In this document: positions 35,701 through 63,442 of the stretch, one piece after another
How the letters are laid out: every line of letters starts with the position of its first letter
How positions within the stretch are numbered: the first letter of the stretch is position 1
Source: Parapristionchus giblindavisi
Taxonomy: Eukaryota; Nematoda; Chromadorea; Rhabditida; Diplogasteridae
Length of the DNA stretch: 64,000 nucleotides
NCBI GenBank assembly: GCA_943737045.1
Contig: CALSFV010000065.1
Location: 372,001-436,000, forward strand
Direction of reading: 5' to 3'
Made by a program: the position numbers and the translations under genes
Notes under the pieces: model-generated
Database searches by the model: none
Seen by the model: only the letters and a program-made list of their open reading frames with translations
Told to the model about the DNA's origin: nothing

Positions 35701-36530
35701 CTATTCTACTTCGATTCTATTATCTTCATCTACTACGATAACTTCTTCATCGTCTTCTTCTCCTTCATCTTCTTTCTTTACTATTTCTACTTGAGCTCTT
35801 TCCACTTCCACTGTATTCATAACATGATCTTTGATCTTTCTATTCTTCCCTTTCTTCTTTTCTCTTTCAGCTTCTATAGTTCGTTCAGATGGAGTTCCAC
35901 ATAACTTCATTATAGCTTTGAGCTCTCTCTTATGAGACATTCCGAGAAAGTTATTGATTGATGAATGAGGAATGGCAGAACGAACGTATGCTGGATTCTA
36001 AATATAAATGAATCTAATATTTAACTAATATATAATCAATATTTTGATATGAATCATAATGATACCTCATCATGTATCATGAATTGATCATCACATCCAG
36101 GTTCATCTCTAATATATGCTCTTTCTAGAATTACTTTTCCTTCCTTATACTTTTGATCATGATTATATGCTATTTCATACATCCATCCCAACTTCTACAA
36201 TCAATGATTATTCTGTTGATGGAATCAATCGATAAGGAGGAATACTTACTGCTTTACAGAATTTGCATAATACATCTCGTACAAGATGTCTACCAGTAAT
36301 CATATCACGCATAACTGCTTCTTCTTCTTCTATATTACATACTTTATCGAATAGAAAGGCCTTTCCCGAAGCACCTTCAATGCAAGGATATGTAAGGAAG
36401 GGAATAGAACGATAAGTGTACCTTGAAACTTATTCGATATCATGTTGTCTTGATTGGTCAAATACGCCTTGCACACTTTACACGAGTATTCCTTCTTTCC
36501 ACCATAATGTGATTCGAACTTTCGACCCAT
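35701..36530 (-). CDS. ypel5: Yippee-like protein (YPEL5 type) with extra C-terminal tail
   Basis: The Yippee domain is complete: MGRKFESHYGGKKEYSCKVC, KAYLTNQDNMISNKFQGASG, KAFLFDKVCNIEEEEAVM, MITGRHLVRDVLCKFCKAKL, GWMYEIAYNHDQKYKEGKVI and LERAYIRDEPG match human YPEL5 block for block. Both zinc CxxC pairs (CKVC, CKFC) are kept. In human cells YPEL5 works with the GID/CTLH ubiquitin ligase. Unusually, the protein continues for about 100 residues beyond the family end, with a basic part (EREKKKGKNRKIKDHVMN) and an acidic part (DEGEEDDEEVIVVDEDNR). The ATG follows CTATTACAGA, an acceptor-like sequence, so a trans-spliced start is plausible. Confidence 0.88.
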
Positions 36531-36925
36531 TCTGTAATAGCCAACATGGAGTATCAACATAAAACAAGGCTAAACGTAGTCCCACCGTCTCCCCCATTTT
36601 AGATCTTGGCAAGAAAGAATCGAGTGAATATTTTCACGAAAAAGGTTTCATGAAGCAAAAATGTGATTAAACACTGTCAAATTGTTTGTATGAATCTTTT
36701 TCCTTTGTGAAAAACATTTTTTCAGTCAAACAGACCACAGGAAAAAATTAAAATGGAAAGAGCTCTTCAGTACCAGCTGATTCCATTGAAAGAGTAATTA
36801 TATTACAGTATGACAAAAATCGCTGCGAAATCCAAAACAAAGTGACACTGAACGACATTATCACATTGTATAGAAACTAAAATATGCTTAACTAGTTTAA
36901 ACTGGATTCAGAAGATAATGTGATT

Positions 36926-38539
36926 ATGAGAAAGCATTTATTGATCGAAAAGATGAAGAGTAGAATAGAATTGATTGAATTGAGACGAATTGACATGATT
37001 GAGTTCGTATCCATGGATACAAGCAAGAGTGGAAAGGATGATTACCCATTTTTTAATATACATAGTATCTCTATTCTCTACTTGTATGACAGAATGACAA
37101 GATATGTGGAGTGAAAGACGGCATGAAATTCTACTCAATGACGCTTCCTCATCAACAGTAACCATAAACAATGCTACTACATCTCGATCATCAAGTATCA
37201 AATATTATATTATCAAATATTCATAATTGGAAATAGGTTCATCACGATCACGACGTCATCCACAGACAAAGAAGCAATCTTCTCGACCAGAGATTACATT
37301 AAGTAGACCAACTCTTCTCAAAGGAGAACCCAATAACTCGAGTCACACTATATTGACATTAGGTATGTCTCATCCATCACAATATCTTAGTAGTTCCATC
37401 CAACCATTGAAATACCACAGAACATAGGCAACTTTGTTGTTTCCTTCAATAGAATACACAACAAAGCAGACTATGCTCTATGGTAGAATAAGAGTGATCG
37501 GAGAAGGGATTGTAGTAGATGAAATTGAAGGAGATAGAATAGTAGAAGTTGTACTGAGTAGGAATGGATAGATTGATAGTTATCACTCTTTATATGTCAT
37601 TCCAATCACAATAGATGAGTGATATTGAATGATGAATAATATCCATCACTGATTGTACTATGAATAGTCAAGGGAGAGAAGAAGAAATGAGAAAAAAAGT
37701 GCTGAATGATCAATTATACTCGATCAATTATACATATCTGCATAATATTTACTATGCATTATTTCAGATAAACTGTTATTAACGGCCAATGGGAAATTTG
37801 AGAAGGCAACATCCAATAGACGAGGAAAAAGTTCACCCATTAAGATTGAACTGGTTGATAGTTCAGAATTGGATATGCTAAGAAGCATAAACAAATCAGC
37901 GTAAGTGAAATCGTGATATGTGTTTGATAAACATGTATGGTATTATAAGATATTCTCCCAACAAATCAGTAGCAAGAGTGTACACTCCAGCAAGACTATA
38001 TCAACATGAATTCGAAGATGTATCTGATGAAGAATATGACAAATCACTTCCCATGAGAAATGTTAAATCAGCAAGTATAAGAAGAAAAGATATAATGAGA
38101 GGAGAGGTAATAACACTAGTCATAATAATTCTATTATAACTGCAATTTGATATTAGACAAGAATAGCGAATGGGGGGAAAGATGAAGATTCGAATACTAC
38201 CAGTGTAACAGAAAGACATCGATCCAAATCTGCTGTTACTACAAGAAGTGAAATGAAGAAACTGTAAGAGATCATCCTCACTATTCATCACAACTAATCT
38301 TTCATTTAAGAGAAGAAAAGAAGAATATCAAGAAGAAAAACAAGTTTGCAACTTCAACTAGCAGGTAAGAATCATTCATTAGACTAATCTTTGTATCAAA
38401 TATATTTATATATCATCTCAGATCTCAACAATCGGCAGACATGGCAGAAGATCAATTGCAAGAACTCATTTATGATCCCGATTTTGACTGTTATTATGAT
38501 CCAAAAAATGAACGATATTACCGAATAACTCAATTGTGA
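36926..38539 (+). CDS. Unknown basic protein with a Tyr-rich C-terminal motif
   Basis: Nine phase-consistent exons were found. The N-terminus is helical (MRKHLLIEKMKSRIELIELR), then MWSERRHEILLNDASSST, a basic Ser/Arg part (SSRSRRHPQTKKQSSRPEIT), a probably beta-rich part (LYGRIRVIGEGIVVDEIEGD, SSPIKIELVDSSELDML), VYTPARLYQHEFEDVSDEEY, a Lys-rich part (EEKKNIKKKNKFATSTS) and the end LIYDPDFDCYYDPKNERYYR. The last segment, YDPx4YYDPx4RYYRI, resembles OCRE-like or cilia-associated Tyr motifs, but I do not identify the family. One acceptor is CAAG and another TTTAAG. The first intron is only 37 bp. The start could lie further upstream. Confidence 0.5.
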
Positions 38540-38901
38540 TGATTATTATCATAATTATTTTGATTACAATTCCGTGAATTGTGAGTGATAAATATTTGTT
38601 AATTATCAATGGATAGGGAGTTATATGTATGCAAGAATTCGATACATAATATTGCATGCTTCTTTTTCCACTTTTAAAGTAAAGCTGTACTTTTGGAAAA
38701 GTGCAAACTAAGCTAAAAATATAAATAGAATAAACGAGAACGAATTGCAAAAGACTCGAAGAGACATTTTCCCTACATATACTACATAGTCGGCATCACG
38801 GTGAAAACTCGTACTCGTAAATTTCATCACATGATATTTTTCTTGAAAAACACTTTTAGGTGGTCTGTGATAAAAATTAAAAGTTCAAATTTTAGTAAAA
38901 T

Positions 38902-39301
38902 ATGCAAAGGAATCGAGCAGTCGTAGGAGAAGAAAGACCAGGTCTCAGAATGGATGCCATACGGGACACTGGACCTACATTGTTACAAGTATTATCTTCA
39001 TTATTATCATCTTTCTTATCATTTGTTTTACAAATAATTAATTAATAATTTAAGGGAACATCGAGACGTTCAAGAACTGTATCAGGTATTTTGCATTCCT
39101 TTGGGAGTATTACTCTATCAATAGTCTTTTGTTCGTATAGAATCAGCTGTTCGAAGTTCACCAATAGCCATCAATCAAAGCAAGCCTCAACATCACGAGT
39201 ATCCCATCCTCTTCGAATCTTTTGTCAGTTTTACCTTTACATTATCTTCAACCTTATTTGTAATATTGTTCACATTATTGTTGTATGTTTCTTCACACTA
39301 A
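38902..39301 (+). CDS. Small protein with C-terminal membrane anchor, unknown
   Basis: Three exons join in frame into about 94 residues. The N-terminus is basic and hydrophilic (MQRNRAVVGEERPGLRMDAI, GTSRRSRTVSESAVRSSP). The C-terminus has one hydrophobic stretch (FVSFTFTLSSTLFVILFTLL) six residues from the end (LYVSSH). This layout is that of a tail-anchored protein of the ER or outer mitochondrial membrane. The ATG lies behind AATTTTAGTAAAAT, possibly a trans-splice acceptor. A splice after QHHEYPILFESF was considered and is not needed. Confidence 0.5.
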
Positions 39302-39935
39302 TCTCTGATGCGCACGCTACAGTAATCGTTATTAGATTGGGCCAATGCTAATGTTGATAAGATATGATTGTGGATGAACGTCTATCAAACATCATTACTA
39401 CATTTCACGCTAGACGTAAACAAACTTGACACCTTTCGACGCACAAAGTAATGAACTTTGTCTATATCGTATCCCATTCAGCCATCCTCTTTATTTATCT
39501 CTTCCTTTTACATTAATGCATATTTTGAAAGCTTTATGTTCCACAAAGATATCATCATTTCCAATTGTTGTATATTGAATTCAGTCAGTCATTATTCTTT
39601 TCTTTTCTCTTCACTATGTTGCCTATTCTCATCGGTCTCATTGGTCTTCTTCAATTGGTAACATCCATTCGATTATCTAGACAGTGAGAGTGGATGAAAT
39701 ATAAGAGTGTAGGAAGATAGATAAGTGTGTCGTCGTTCGTTAGAACGACGTCATCTTCTTTTCCTTCCTTTTCTTTCTCTCTCTCCAACCCCCTTTCACC
39801 CTTTCTCTCCCGTTGCCTTCCAGGGCACATAACTCCTCCCATTTTCCCCATTAAGTCGCTCTTTTTGTTTATAAACGAGCGAAACATTTAGTTTAGAATC
39901 TAGACTAGAGTATATACCTACTCTATCTTCCTTCA
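39302..39935. promoter_or_regulatory. Upstream region of the HLH-30 gene
   Basis: These 630 bp lie between the tail-anchored gene and the first assigned HLH-30 exon. They include pyrimidine-rich sequence around 39770-39850. No further gene is supported. Confidence 0.4.
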
Positions 39936-55732
<15,797 letters not shown>

Positions 55733-56952
55733 TATCTTCAACGTCTTCCTTCTTCTCCTTCCTCTTCATTCATTTGATTATTGATATCGTATCCATTTGT
55801 TCGTAGGCATCGACTCCTTCATTGACATCATTGCCCTCATTGTGCTCTTATTCTATTCTTCTTCCTATTCCCATTTGTACACTATCCTTCTCCTTCTCAC
55901 CACAATGTACATTATCATAACACTCATTCTTCCCAGTCCAATCCACTCAGAGTATCCCCTTATTCATGCCTTCTATTCCATCCACTCCTCATGTACATAG
56001 TAACTATTCCCGATGTTATACTCGGTTCTTCATTTCTTTATTTTCCTGTCTCCATTGACTCCTTTCCTCTTCTTCATCTTCCATCTCAATTCATCAATTA
56101 AATTCAGTATTCGTTGTCCCTATCCGAGTCACTCCACTCATATCTCCTATAGTCTCCTCTCGATTCTTCTTCATCTTTATCCAACATCCTCCATCCCCAT
56201 TTGAAGACGTGGTCCGAAGATGAAGATATATTCCATGTATCTATATATAATATATATTCAGATTGTATCATCACTATGTTCGATGACTACAAAATGATTC
56301 ATTATATATAATGCATGGAATTGTTTATATTTGTATATGTTCATTCTATAGAATATGTTAACCAGGGACTAACATCCTCTCATGTACATTTTGTGCATCA
56401 TATTACCGTACTCATCTTATCTGCTTCTGCTCCCATTCTTTCAATTCAAGTCCCCACTCCATTCAGGCATACTTTGATTGGATCATTCATTCATCCATTC
56501 ATCTTCATCTTCAACATCAACTTATTTATCACAAACTTGTCCACAAAACAACAAACAACTCTTAAGACTTTCTCCTATCTTATATCACAATCTCTTTCCT
56601 TGTAAATAGTCGTGCTCATTGTTTTCTACGTGCTAAGAAGTATTGTCAGTGAATGGTTCGATAGAGAATTCTATCTCTCACCACTTCATTCTTTACTTCT
56701 TTATTTTAATCTAGGCACTCTTGTACATTTTTTGAATGAGTTGTGTATAAAAGATATGGAGCCAACCACTTTATGTATATACATATTTACGTTGAAACAA
56801 TCATAAATAAGATAGCACAGAGATCATTTAAAATACACAACACGTGCAAAACCCATTGGACAAAATAATGTGCATAGGTGCAACATTTAGTGCATATCTA
56901 GTACACTAATAAAGGAAAAAAGGTGTGAAAGATCATGCATATTGCAATGATA
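55733..56952. other. Intergenic region after HLH-30
   Basis: About 1.2 kb between two convergent genes, holding their 3' ends. It is T/C-rich in its first half. No gene, RNA or repeat array was recognised. Confidence 0.5.
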
Positions 56953-58212
56953 TCAACAAGTAGTATCATCATTCTTCACTTTATCAATCTCATTATCAGC
57001 ATCTTCTTGTATAGATAGACCAAGTGCATCCCTCACACGACCATACACCTATATCGATATGCCTATTTTGACAGTTTTTTACATAAATTTTATAATTCAG
57101 ATGCCTTCTAAAAATATAAATAATGAAAAATTTTCATAATATAAAATTTTTCATAGTCATATCAACACAAGGAATATCAGGAATTCGTAAAAGTATGTAT
57201 TTTATCAGGTATGTAAACCGGATAGCTTAGGTGTTCTAGGAATGAGCTTTCATATAAACCATCCATGTCAGAAAAATATTCATTTTCGGCTTCAAAATTA
57301 TGATTACAAGCTGACAGATCCGGAAATGAGAATATTTAGTTTTCCCCAGATTATGTTGACTTAATTTTTGAAATGGTACGGAAAAAATAGACGATAAAGG
57401 GAACTTTAGCTATCAAATATTTAGTCACTGGTATGATTTCAAGACCACTTTCGTTTTTGACCAAATTGAACCAAAGTCAATGTACTTTCAATGGATAATT
57501 CAATATGACAAAGAATGAGAAACATACAGTTTGTCGTATTTCTTCTACTAATTTGCCATCTACTGCCTTCTCGTCAGCTATACTCTTAGTTCTGGATGGT
57601 AATCTTAAAAAAGTAAGCTTTCATATCAATAAATTAAATGCTAATTAGACTTTATGAGAAATAGATGAATAAATCTGAAAGGTACAAAATTTTGAATTTC
57701 ATGAACGTTATAAATAATAATTAGAATATATTAAACTATGGTAGTTATTATGTGTGCCATATTTAGTTTCGATCGCTACGTCGATAAAGTACAATATGAA
57801 TACGTAGATAATCTAAGAATAAATAATACCTATAAAATGAAAGACAAATGAAATATAGAATAAAGTAATACTGGATATTATCTAATGCCTGTCGTGCCCT
57901 CCTTCGTACTTCATCAATAGGAGCATCATCAGGAGCACTTTGCAGCATCTCCTTCATCTTCTCTTTCACTTCTTCCTTTAATTATAATATATTCTTTATC
58001 TATACAACCACATTCTCATATTTCGTTTGTACTATCAATTTCGCTCAATATGAAGACTAATACTCAATACAATAGTAAAAGTGGCGTACTTGTAACTCGG
58101 AAATGGTACCATCGAGAGCCAAGTTATCGATTATATTCCTTTTCACAGTATCAATTTTACCTTCCAATTTTATGGCCTTCACGATTTCGTCCACAATATC
58201 ATTACGTATCAT
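56953..58212 (-). CDS. Small helical acidic protein, possibly BOD1/SHG1-like
   Basis: Four exons join in frame into about 130 residues: MIRNDIVDEIVKAIKLEGKI, DTVKRNIIDNLALDGTISEL, EEVKEKMKEMLQSAPDDAPI, DEVRRRARQALDNIQ, KSIADEKAVDGKLVEEIRQT and VYGRVRDALGLSIQEDADNE, ending NDDTTC. It is nearly all helix-forming and charged. The start DEIVKAIKLEGKIDTVKRNI recalls BOD1/SHG1 proteins (chromatin COMPASS-associated), but the match is weak and unproven. The ATG lies behind GATTGTAGAGAT, an acceptor-like sequence. The intron of about 440 bp between the last two exons has no recognised content. Confidence 0.55.
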
Positions 58213-59152
58213 ATCTCTACAATCAATTCATTCCATTCCATTCTATACATGATTCAACTTACTAAGTATATACAAGCGTACTCCAGACGCATGTTACAAC
58301 ATTGATATAAAGTCATTGATTACATATAAAATCCATCATTTATGCAGAAAATTATAAAAGATCGTAATGAAGAATGAATAGAGAAAGAGATCAATGAAGA
58401 ATAAACGACAATCTATAATAGTATGTAGTTGTTTACTTCCATCAAATGAAATAATTGAAAAGTGAAGAGAATAGATGTAGCATATATAGAAAAGTAGAAA
58501 AAAATAGCATCATTTGATCACAATTAGATCCTCTTATTAAGATTGCCACGTAGTTTACAAACAAAAGGAAGAAAAAGAAGAAGTGACTTTTGAAGAAGGG
58601 TACAAGCAGATTAAGGAGGGTAAAGGCAGATGAGAAGGAAGGGAAGAAGAATAGGTAGGTAGATCAGAGCAGACATAAGACTCGTATACAAAGAGAACTT
58701 TAGAGGCCGATCAATCGATACTTCTTAGACAAGTTTATATTCAGATGTAATTGATTATAAGTGGTTATATCGGGATATATGGGCAGGGATTGTTAAGAGA
58801 AGAGTAGCACACAAAAATAGTACCATTCAGGTATTATCCATATGATGGTTGATAGACAAAGACAGAAGGATACGATAGATATATGAAGATAAGAATGATA
58901 AAGAGATAGAAAGATAGACAATCATGCGAATGAATCATAGACAATTGTTCATACTTACAATGGGAAGTTGACAATGGGGTATATCAAAGTACATTAAAAC
59001 ATTCAAAATAACAATTAATTGCATGCATATTGAGTAGATCAATGGTTGATGAGAGATGAAAGATGAAATGAATGAATGAATGAATGGAGTAATAAAGTGG
59101 GAAAGAATATGTTAATATGGTCTGATACAGACTGATTAGAGTGATAGAATGA
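58213..59152. other. Intergenic region between two minus-strand genes
   Basis: Over 900 bp hold the promoter side of the helical protein gene and the 3' end of the first HMG gene. A short GAAT repeat lies near 59070. No gene was found. Confidence 0.45.
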
Positions 59153-60648
59153 TTAGATAGGTTGAGTAGCCTTATAATTAGCCATCTCAGTTTCATATCT
59201 TCTTCTATCAGCAGCTTGCATATCTATCCATCTCTGTCGATCTGTACACTTCTCCCACATCTTTGAGATCTCACTCAATACTGCTCCTCCTTTCAATTCC
59301 GGTCGTTGTTGCTACAATCAAAGTAATCAATACAATATATTCCATGAATGAATAATCAATCAATATGACTCACTCTCAATAATACATGTTGTTCCTTGAA
59401 GAAGAATGCATTAGCAGTAACAGGAGGTTTGGGACGATGTTTATATTTCTCATCTAACATCTTCTCATTGTATTCATCAGCCATCTTTTGCCATCTAAAC
59501 CACACAATCATATCATAATTCAATCATGATAGATAGATAGATAGATAGATAGTACATACTTGTCTCTATCATTAACATTCTTCCATTCTTGTTGAGCAAC
59601 AGCTCTTCTTTCATTATGTCCAAGATGATGATGAGTCTTTGCATATTCTGATCGTAATTCTTCCCAATAGAATTCAAATGCCCGTCTTTTCTTCTTACGA
59701 ATAGGTTTCTCTCCGGGTGCACTACAATACATACATAAACAATATCAAGAATCATTATGCAATACAGATAATCATAAAATTGTAAACTAATAAAATACTT
59801 ACAGATCTTTCTTTCCTTTTCTACCCTTTCCCTTTCCAGTTCCACCAGCCAATACTCCATGTAATAGTCCCTTCTCCTCTTGTTTCACTGTTACTGCATT
59901 CGCAAATGCTGTAGATGATTGTTGGGCAGGCTGAAGTGGACCACGCATCTATAATCATCATCTCTATCTACACTACTCTATTCATATGAATGATACCGGT
60001 GATGAAGATGCTAATGATTGTCCTTGATGAGATGTACTAGGATTGATTGAATTGGCAGATAGAAGAAGATGTCTCATCATCTCATCTGTAACACTTTTAT
60101 TACTTTATTCTTTACAAACGTATATCATACAAAAGTACGACAAAAGCTAATTATACATGTATAGAGTAAAGTGTACTGTAGTTATACCAATCAAATGATC
60201 TAACTCACCAGAGTAGTCCATCTTAGGCGCAGCTCCTGTATTCGTGCCTCCAGTCATACCAGTACCATAATGTGCATTACTCCCTTGTAATTGTGCATTG
60301 GAGAAAAAGGGAAGTGTATGTTGTTGTTGTGCTGCAAATGCAGCTGCTGATGATGCAGCCACTCCGGCATTGTTCTATAATCAATCAATACATTCAGAAT
60401 ATGAATACAAAATATGTCTAACCATTCTAGACATTTGATAGTACAATGGTTCTCCATGCGCTCCAGCAACAGCATTTGTAGTAGGGAATGAATTATGATC
60501 TTGTCCTTGTCCTCCATTTGGTCGATTTTGACCATCGCGGAAGTTACGGGGAAAGAACGGACTGAAATAAAACAATCATAGATTATAATATCATAATAAA
60601 TATTGAAAGAAGAGAATGAATAAAGGATGAAACATACGCGCTCATCAT
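59153..60648 (-). CDS. Double HMG-box protein, copy 1
   Basis: A DNA-binding protein with two HMG boxes at the C-terminal end. The start is MMSAPFFPRNFRDGQNRPNG. A low-complexity region follows (GVAASSAAAFAAQQQHTLPF, SNAHYGTGMTGGTNTGAA), then GKGKGRKGKKDL. Box 1: KKRRAFEFYWEELRSEYAKT, HHHLGHNERRAVAQQEWKNV, NDRDKWQKMADEYNEKML. Box 2: KPPVTANAFFFKEQHVLLRQ, QRPELKGGAVLSEISKMWEK, CTDRQRWIDMQAADRRRYET. The short tail is EMANYKATQPI. Box 2 resembles HMGB-type boxes. Copy 2 lies 0.8 kb upstream on the same strand and is almost identical over both boxes, so a tandem duplication is likely. Ortholog not identified. Confidence 0.83.
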
Positions 60649-61436
60649 ACTGTGTTGTATCGTATATGATGAATGATTACTTGAATGATTGGATCACAAG
60701 TACTGAAAGAATGATAGATTCAATAGATACAGTTGATGAATAGATAGATGGGGATAGAGGTAGTGATGAGGATTCAAACCTCTACGAATAAAGAATACAA
60801 ACGTATAAAAAAGCAAAGATGCCTTTATACTTGAGCAAAATGAGAAGAAGGAGACAATGATTAAATCAATGAAATGAAAAGATTTAATACAATACAATGA
60901 CGTCACGACGGATACATTTGGATAAAGAACAGACAATCAATCAATAAAAGAAGTAAAGAATATTATTACAAAGATTATTAAATATAAATGGGCTGAGGAC
61001 AAAGAGTGATGCGTTTCTGAGTTGAGAAGTGTATGAATATAATTGAAATGAATAATATGAACAGACAAGGAAGATGGTGAGAGGATAATGAATAAAAGGA
61101 GGAATAGAGTACAATAGAATGAGAGACACGCTCATGAACAGATCCAATCAGTTGAGATAACATATATGATAAGGAAGGGATATTTGATAGATAGATAGAT
61201 CATGTGCAACAACTTCGAGATACATTGTATGAAAATATAGGAATATGAGGATAAATGAATTTCAAATTTTGGCATCTTGCAATAAAAAAACTTATCTCAC
61301 TGTAAAAGATTGAAAACTTGGTATCTCACAATTAAAAACTTAGCTCACTTAGAATGAAGATACATATATAAATGAACTTAAGAACAGTAAGAATAGACAT
61401 TATAGAAATGAGATACTAAAAGACAGTATGTAAATG
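60649..61436. other. Region between the two HMG genes
   Basis: This 790-bp stretch should hold the 3' end of copy 2 and the promoter of copy 1. It is AT-rich and no gene was recognised. Confidence 0.45.
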
Positions 61437-62941
61437 TTAGAGTGCCATCATATCTTCTTCTTCCTTCTTTATGCGATATGCATTCATCTCAGTTTCATAT
61501 CTGAACAATAGACATTGAATGAGTTATCTAATATAGTTAATATGTGTACCTTTGTCTATCTTCATTCTGCATATCAATATATCTCTGCTTATCCGTACAC
61601 TTCTCCCACATCTTTCCAATCTCACTCAATACATCACATCCTCGAATATTTGGATTCTCTTGCTGAATTATTTATTCATTACTTTGATAATATTTCATTG
61701 TAATTTACTTACTCTAAGCAATCTATGATGTTCCTTGAAGAAGAATGCATTAGCAGTAACAGGAGGTTTAGGTTTATCCTTATATTTAGCTTCAATCATC
61801 TTCTCATTATATTCATCAGCTTGTTGTTGCCATCTATCTCGATTAGTAACAGTTCTCCATTCTTGTTGAGCAATTGCTCGTCTTTCATTATGTCCAAGAT
61901 GAGCATGACTACAATTCATTCATTCAATATAAACTTCATTTCATCATTTATCCTACTCACGTCTTAGCATACTCAGATCTCATCTCTTCCCAATAGAACT
62001 CGAATGCACGTCTCTTCTTCTTTCTGTGTCTCTTTTCACTGTAAACCATATCATTTACAGATATAATCAATCAATACTCCATTAACATACCCCTTTCCAT
62101 TCTTAGCTCCCTTCGCAGGTGCATCGTACCCATCAGATAACTGAATATATGCATCAATTATCGAATACTTACACGATTAGATAATAATATGATATAATTG
62201 ATACCATTTTCATACTCCATGGAAACTTATTGGCTTCTCTAACCATAGATACGGGACTATTAGCATATGGAGAATATGCAAAACCTCGAGATGAAGATGC
62301 ACCCTGAAATGGATAGATATGATTATAGTGAATAATATCGGTAGATATAGTGGTTTGTCCATTACCAACCGAGTGGGAGGAGTAACTGCTTGATGACATC
62401 TGGTTGAGGGACATGCTTTTAGCTAGATCTTTCAAACTCACTCCTTGAATATGAGGTGGCCATTGTTCTGCCATTACTTGAATCGAATCTGCCAACATGA
62501 GAAAGAGCGCATCTGTATTCGTATTCTTAGCCGGACGTTCAGTCTAAATATTAATATTATTCGACTGTGCTGCGAAGAAAAAAGTTAACCTGGAGAAGCT
62601 TGCGTAGTTTGACCAGCGATTTCAATCGGTTTTCGGTGAACGAAGACGACGATGGTACAGCCTATAACAATTAAAGAAATCAAAATATTATACATCATTT
62701 AAATTACATACTGGATCCATTTCGCTCGGCCAATCTCGCAACATCCACATTACAGCTTCACACAGTGTAGATAAAATGCGAACTGTAGTCTCACCCGAGT
62801 TGGCCCCTCGTCTAAAAATCAAGCATTATATTTTTAGTGGTATAACATATTTTAAAACACTTACGCAGAGTTATTGATTGTGTCCTCAATCCGGAGTGAA
62901 TGGAGAAGTCGCGCTTCGCCTCTATCACGTGCGTCATTCAT
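61437..62941 (-). CDS. Double HMG-box protein, copy 2
   Basis: The C-terminal half mirrors copy 1: KKKRRAFEFYWEEMRSEYAK, HAHLGHNERRAIAQQEWRTV, TNRDRWQQQADEYNEKMIEA, KPPVTANAFFFKEHHRLLRQ, GCDVLSEIGKMWEKCTDKQR and YIDMQNEDRQRYETEMNAYR, ending KKEEEDMMAL. The N-terminal half is different and long. It begins MNDARDRGEARLLHSLRIED, with ETTVRILSTLCEAVMWMLRD, SSSFTENRLKSLVKLRKLLQ, IQVMAEQWPPHIQGVSLKDL and FAYSPYANSPVSMVREANKF. That part is helical and unrecognised. Exons join through 40-60-bp introns. Likely a chromatin or transcription factor. Confidence 0.83.
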
Positions 62942-63442
62942 GACTTATTATGAAACGTCCTCTCCGCGACGAAGCTGTAAAATAATCATAAGTAAATAAA
63001 AAACACACTAAAACAATAATAAATAAGTAGTCCATATCAAATAGTGCATCCCCGCGCTTTTTTGAAATTTATATGATCGTAAAATTAATAAAAGGACGCC
63101 AACCAACTTTCTTAATTAGTAGGGTGAGATAAGGGTCGCGAAATATGCCGTTTGATAGGGCTTGATTTATTGCACAGTATTAAACATACCGGAAGCATAA
63201 AAACATAACACCAAACATTTATTTTGAATTTAACTTACAAAAAAAGCCGCGTGACCTCAATTTTGGCACGACGCCAATCGAGCCGCAGCGTGACCGCAAC
63301 GCGTTCAGATTACTGTAGTGATGTGTCATTTGATAGTACAGTTGCGCATACTAAATACCAATCATATTATGTTAATGAATAATATGTAAGGCCACATAGT
63401 AGAATTCATTTCATTCCTATAACTTTCTGAACGTTGGTTGAA
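62942..63442. promoter_or_regulatory. Divergent promoter between HMG copy 2 and the RING gene
   Basis: A 500-bp region between two divergent starts. It is locally GC-richer near 63240-63310 (GCCGCGTGACC, GAGCCGCAGCGTGACCGCAA). No TATA box was clear. Confidence 0.4.
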
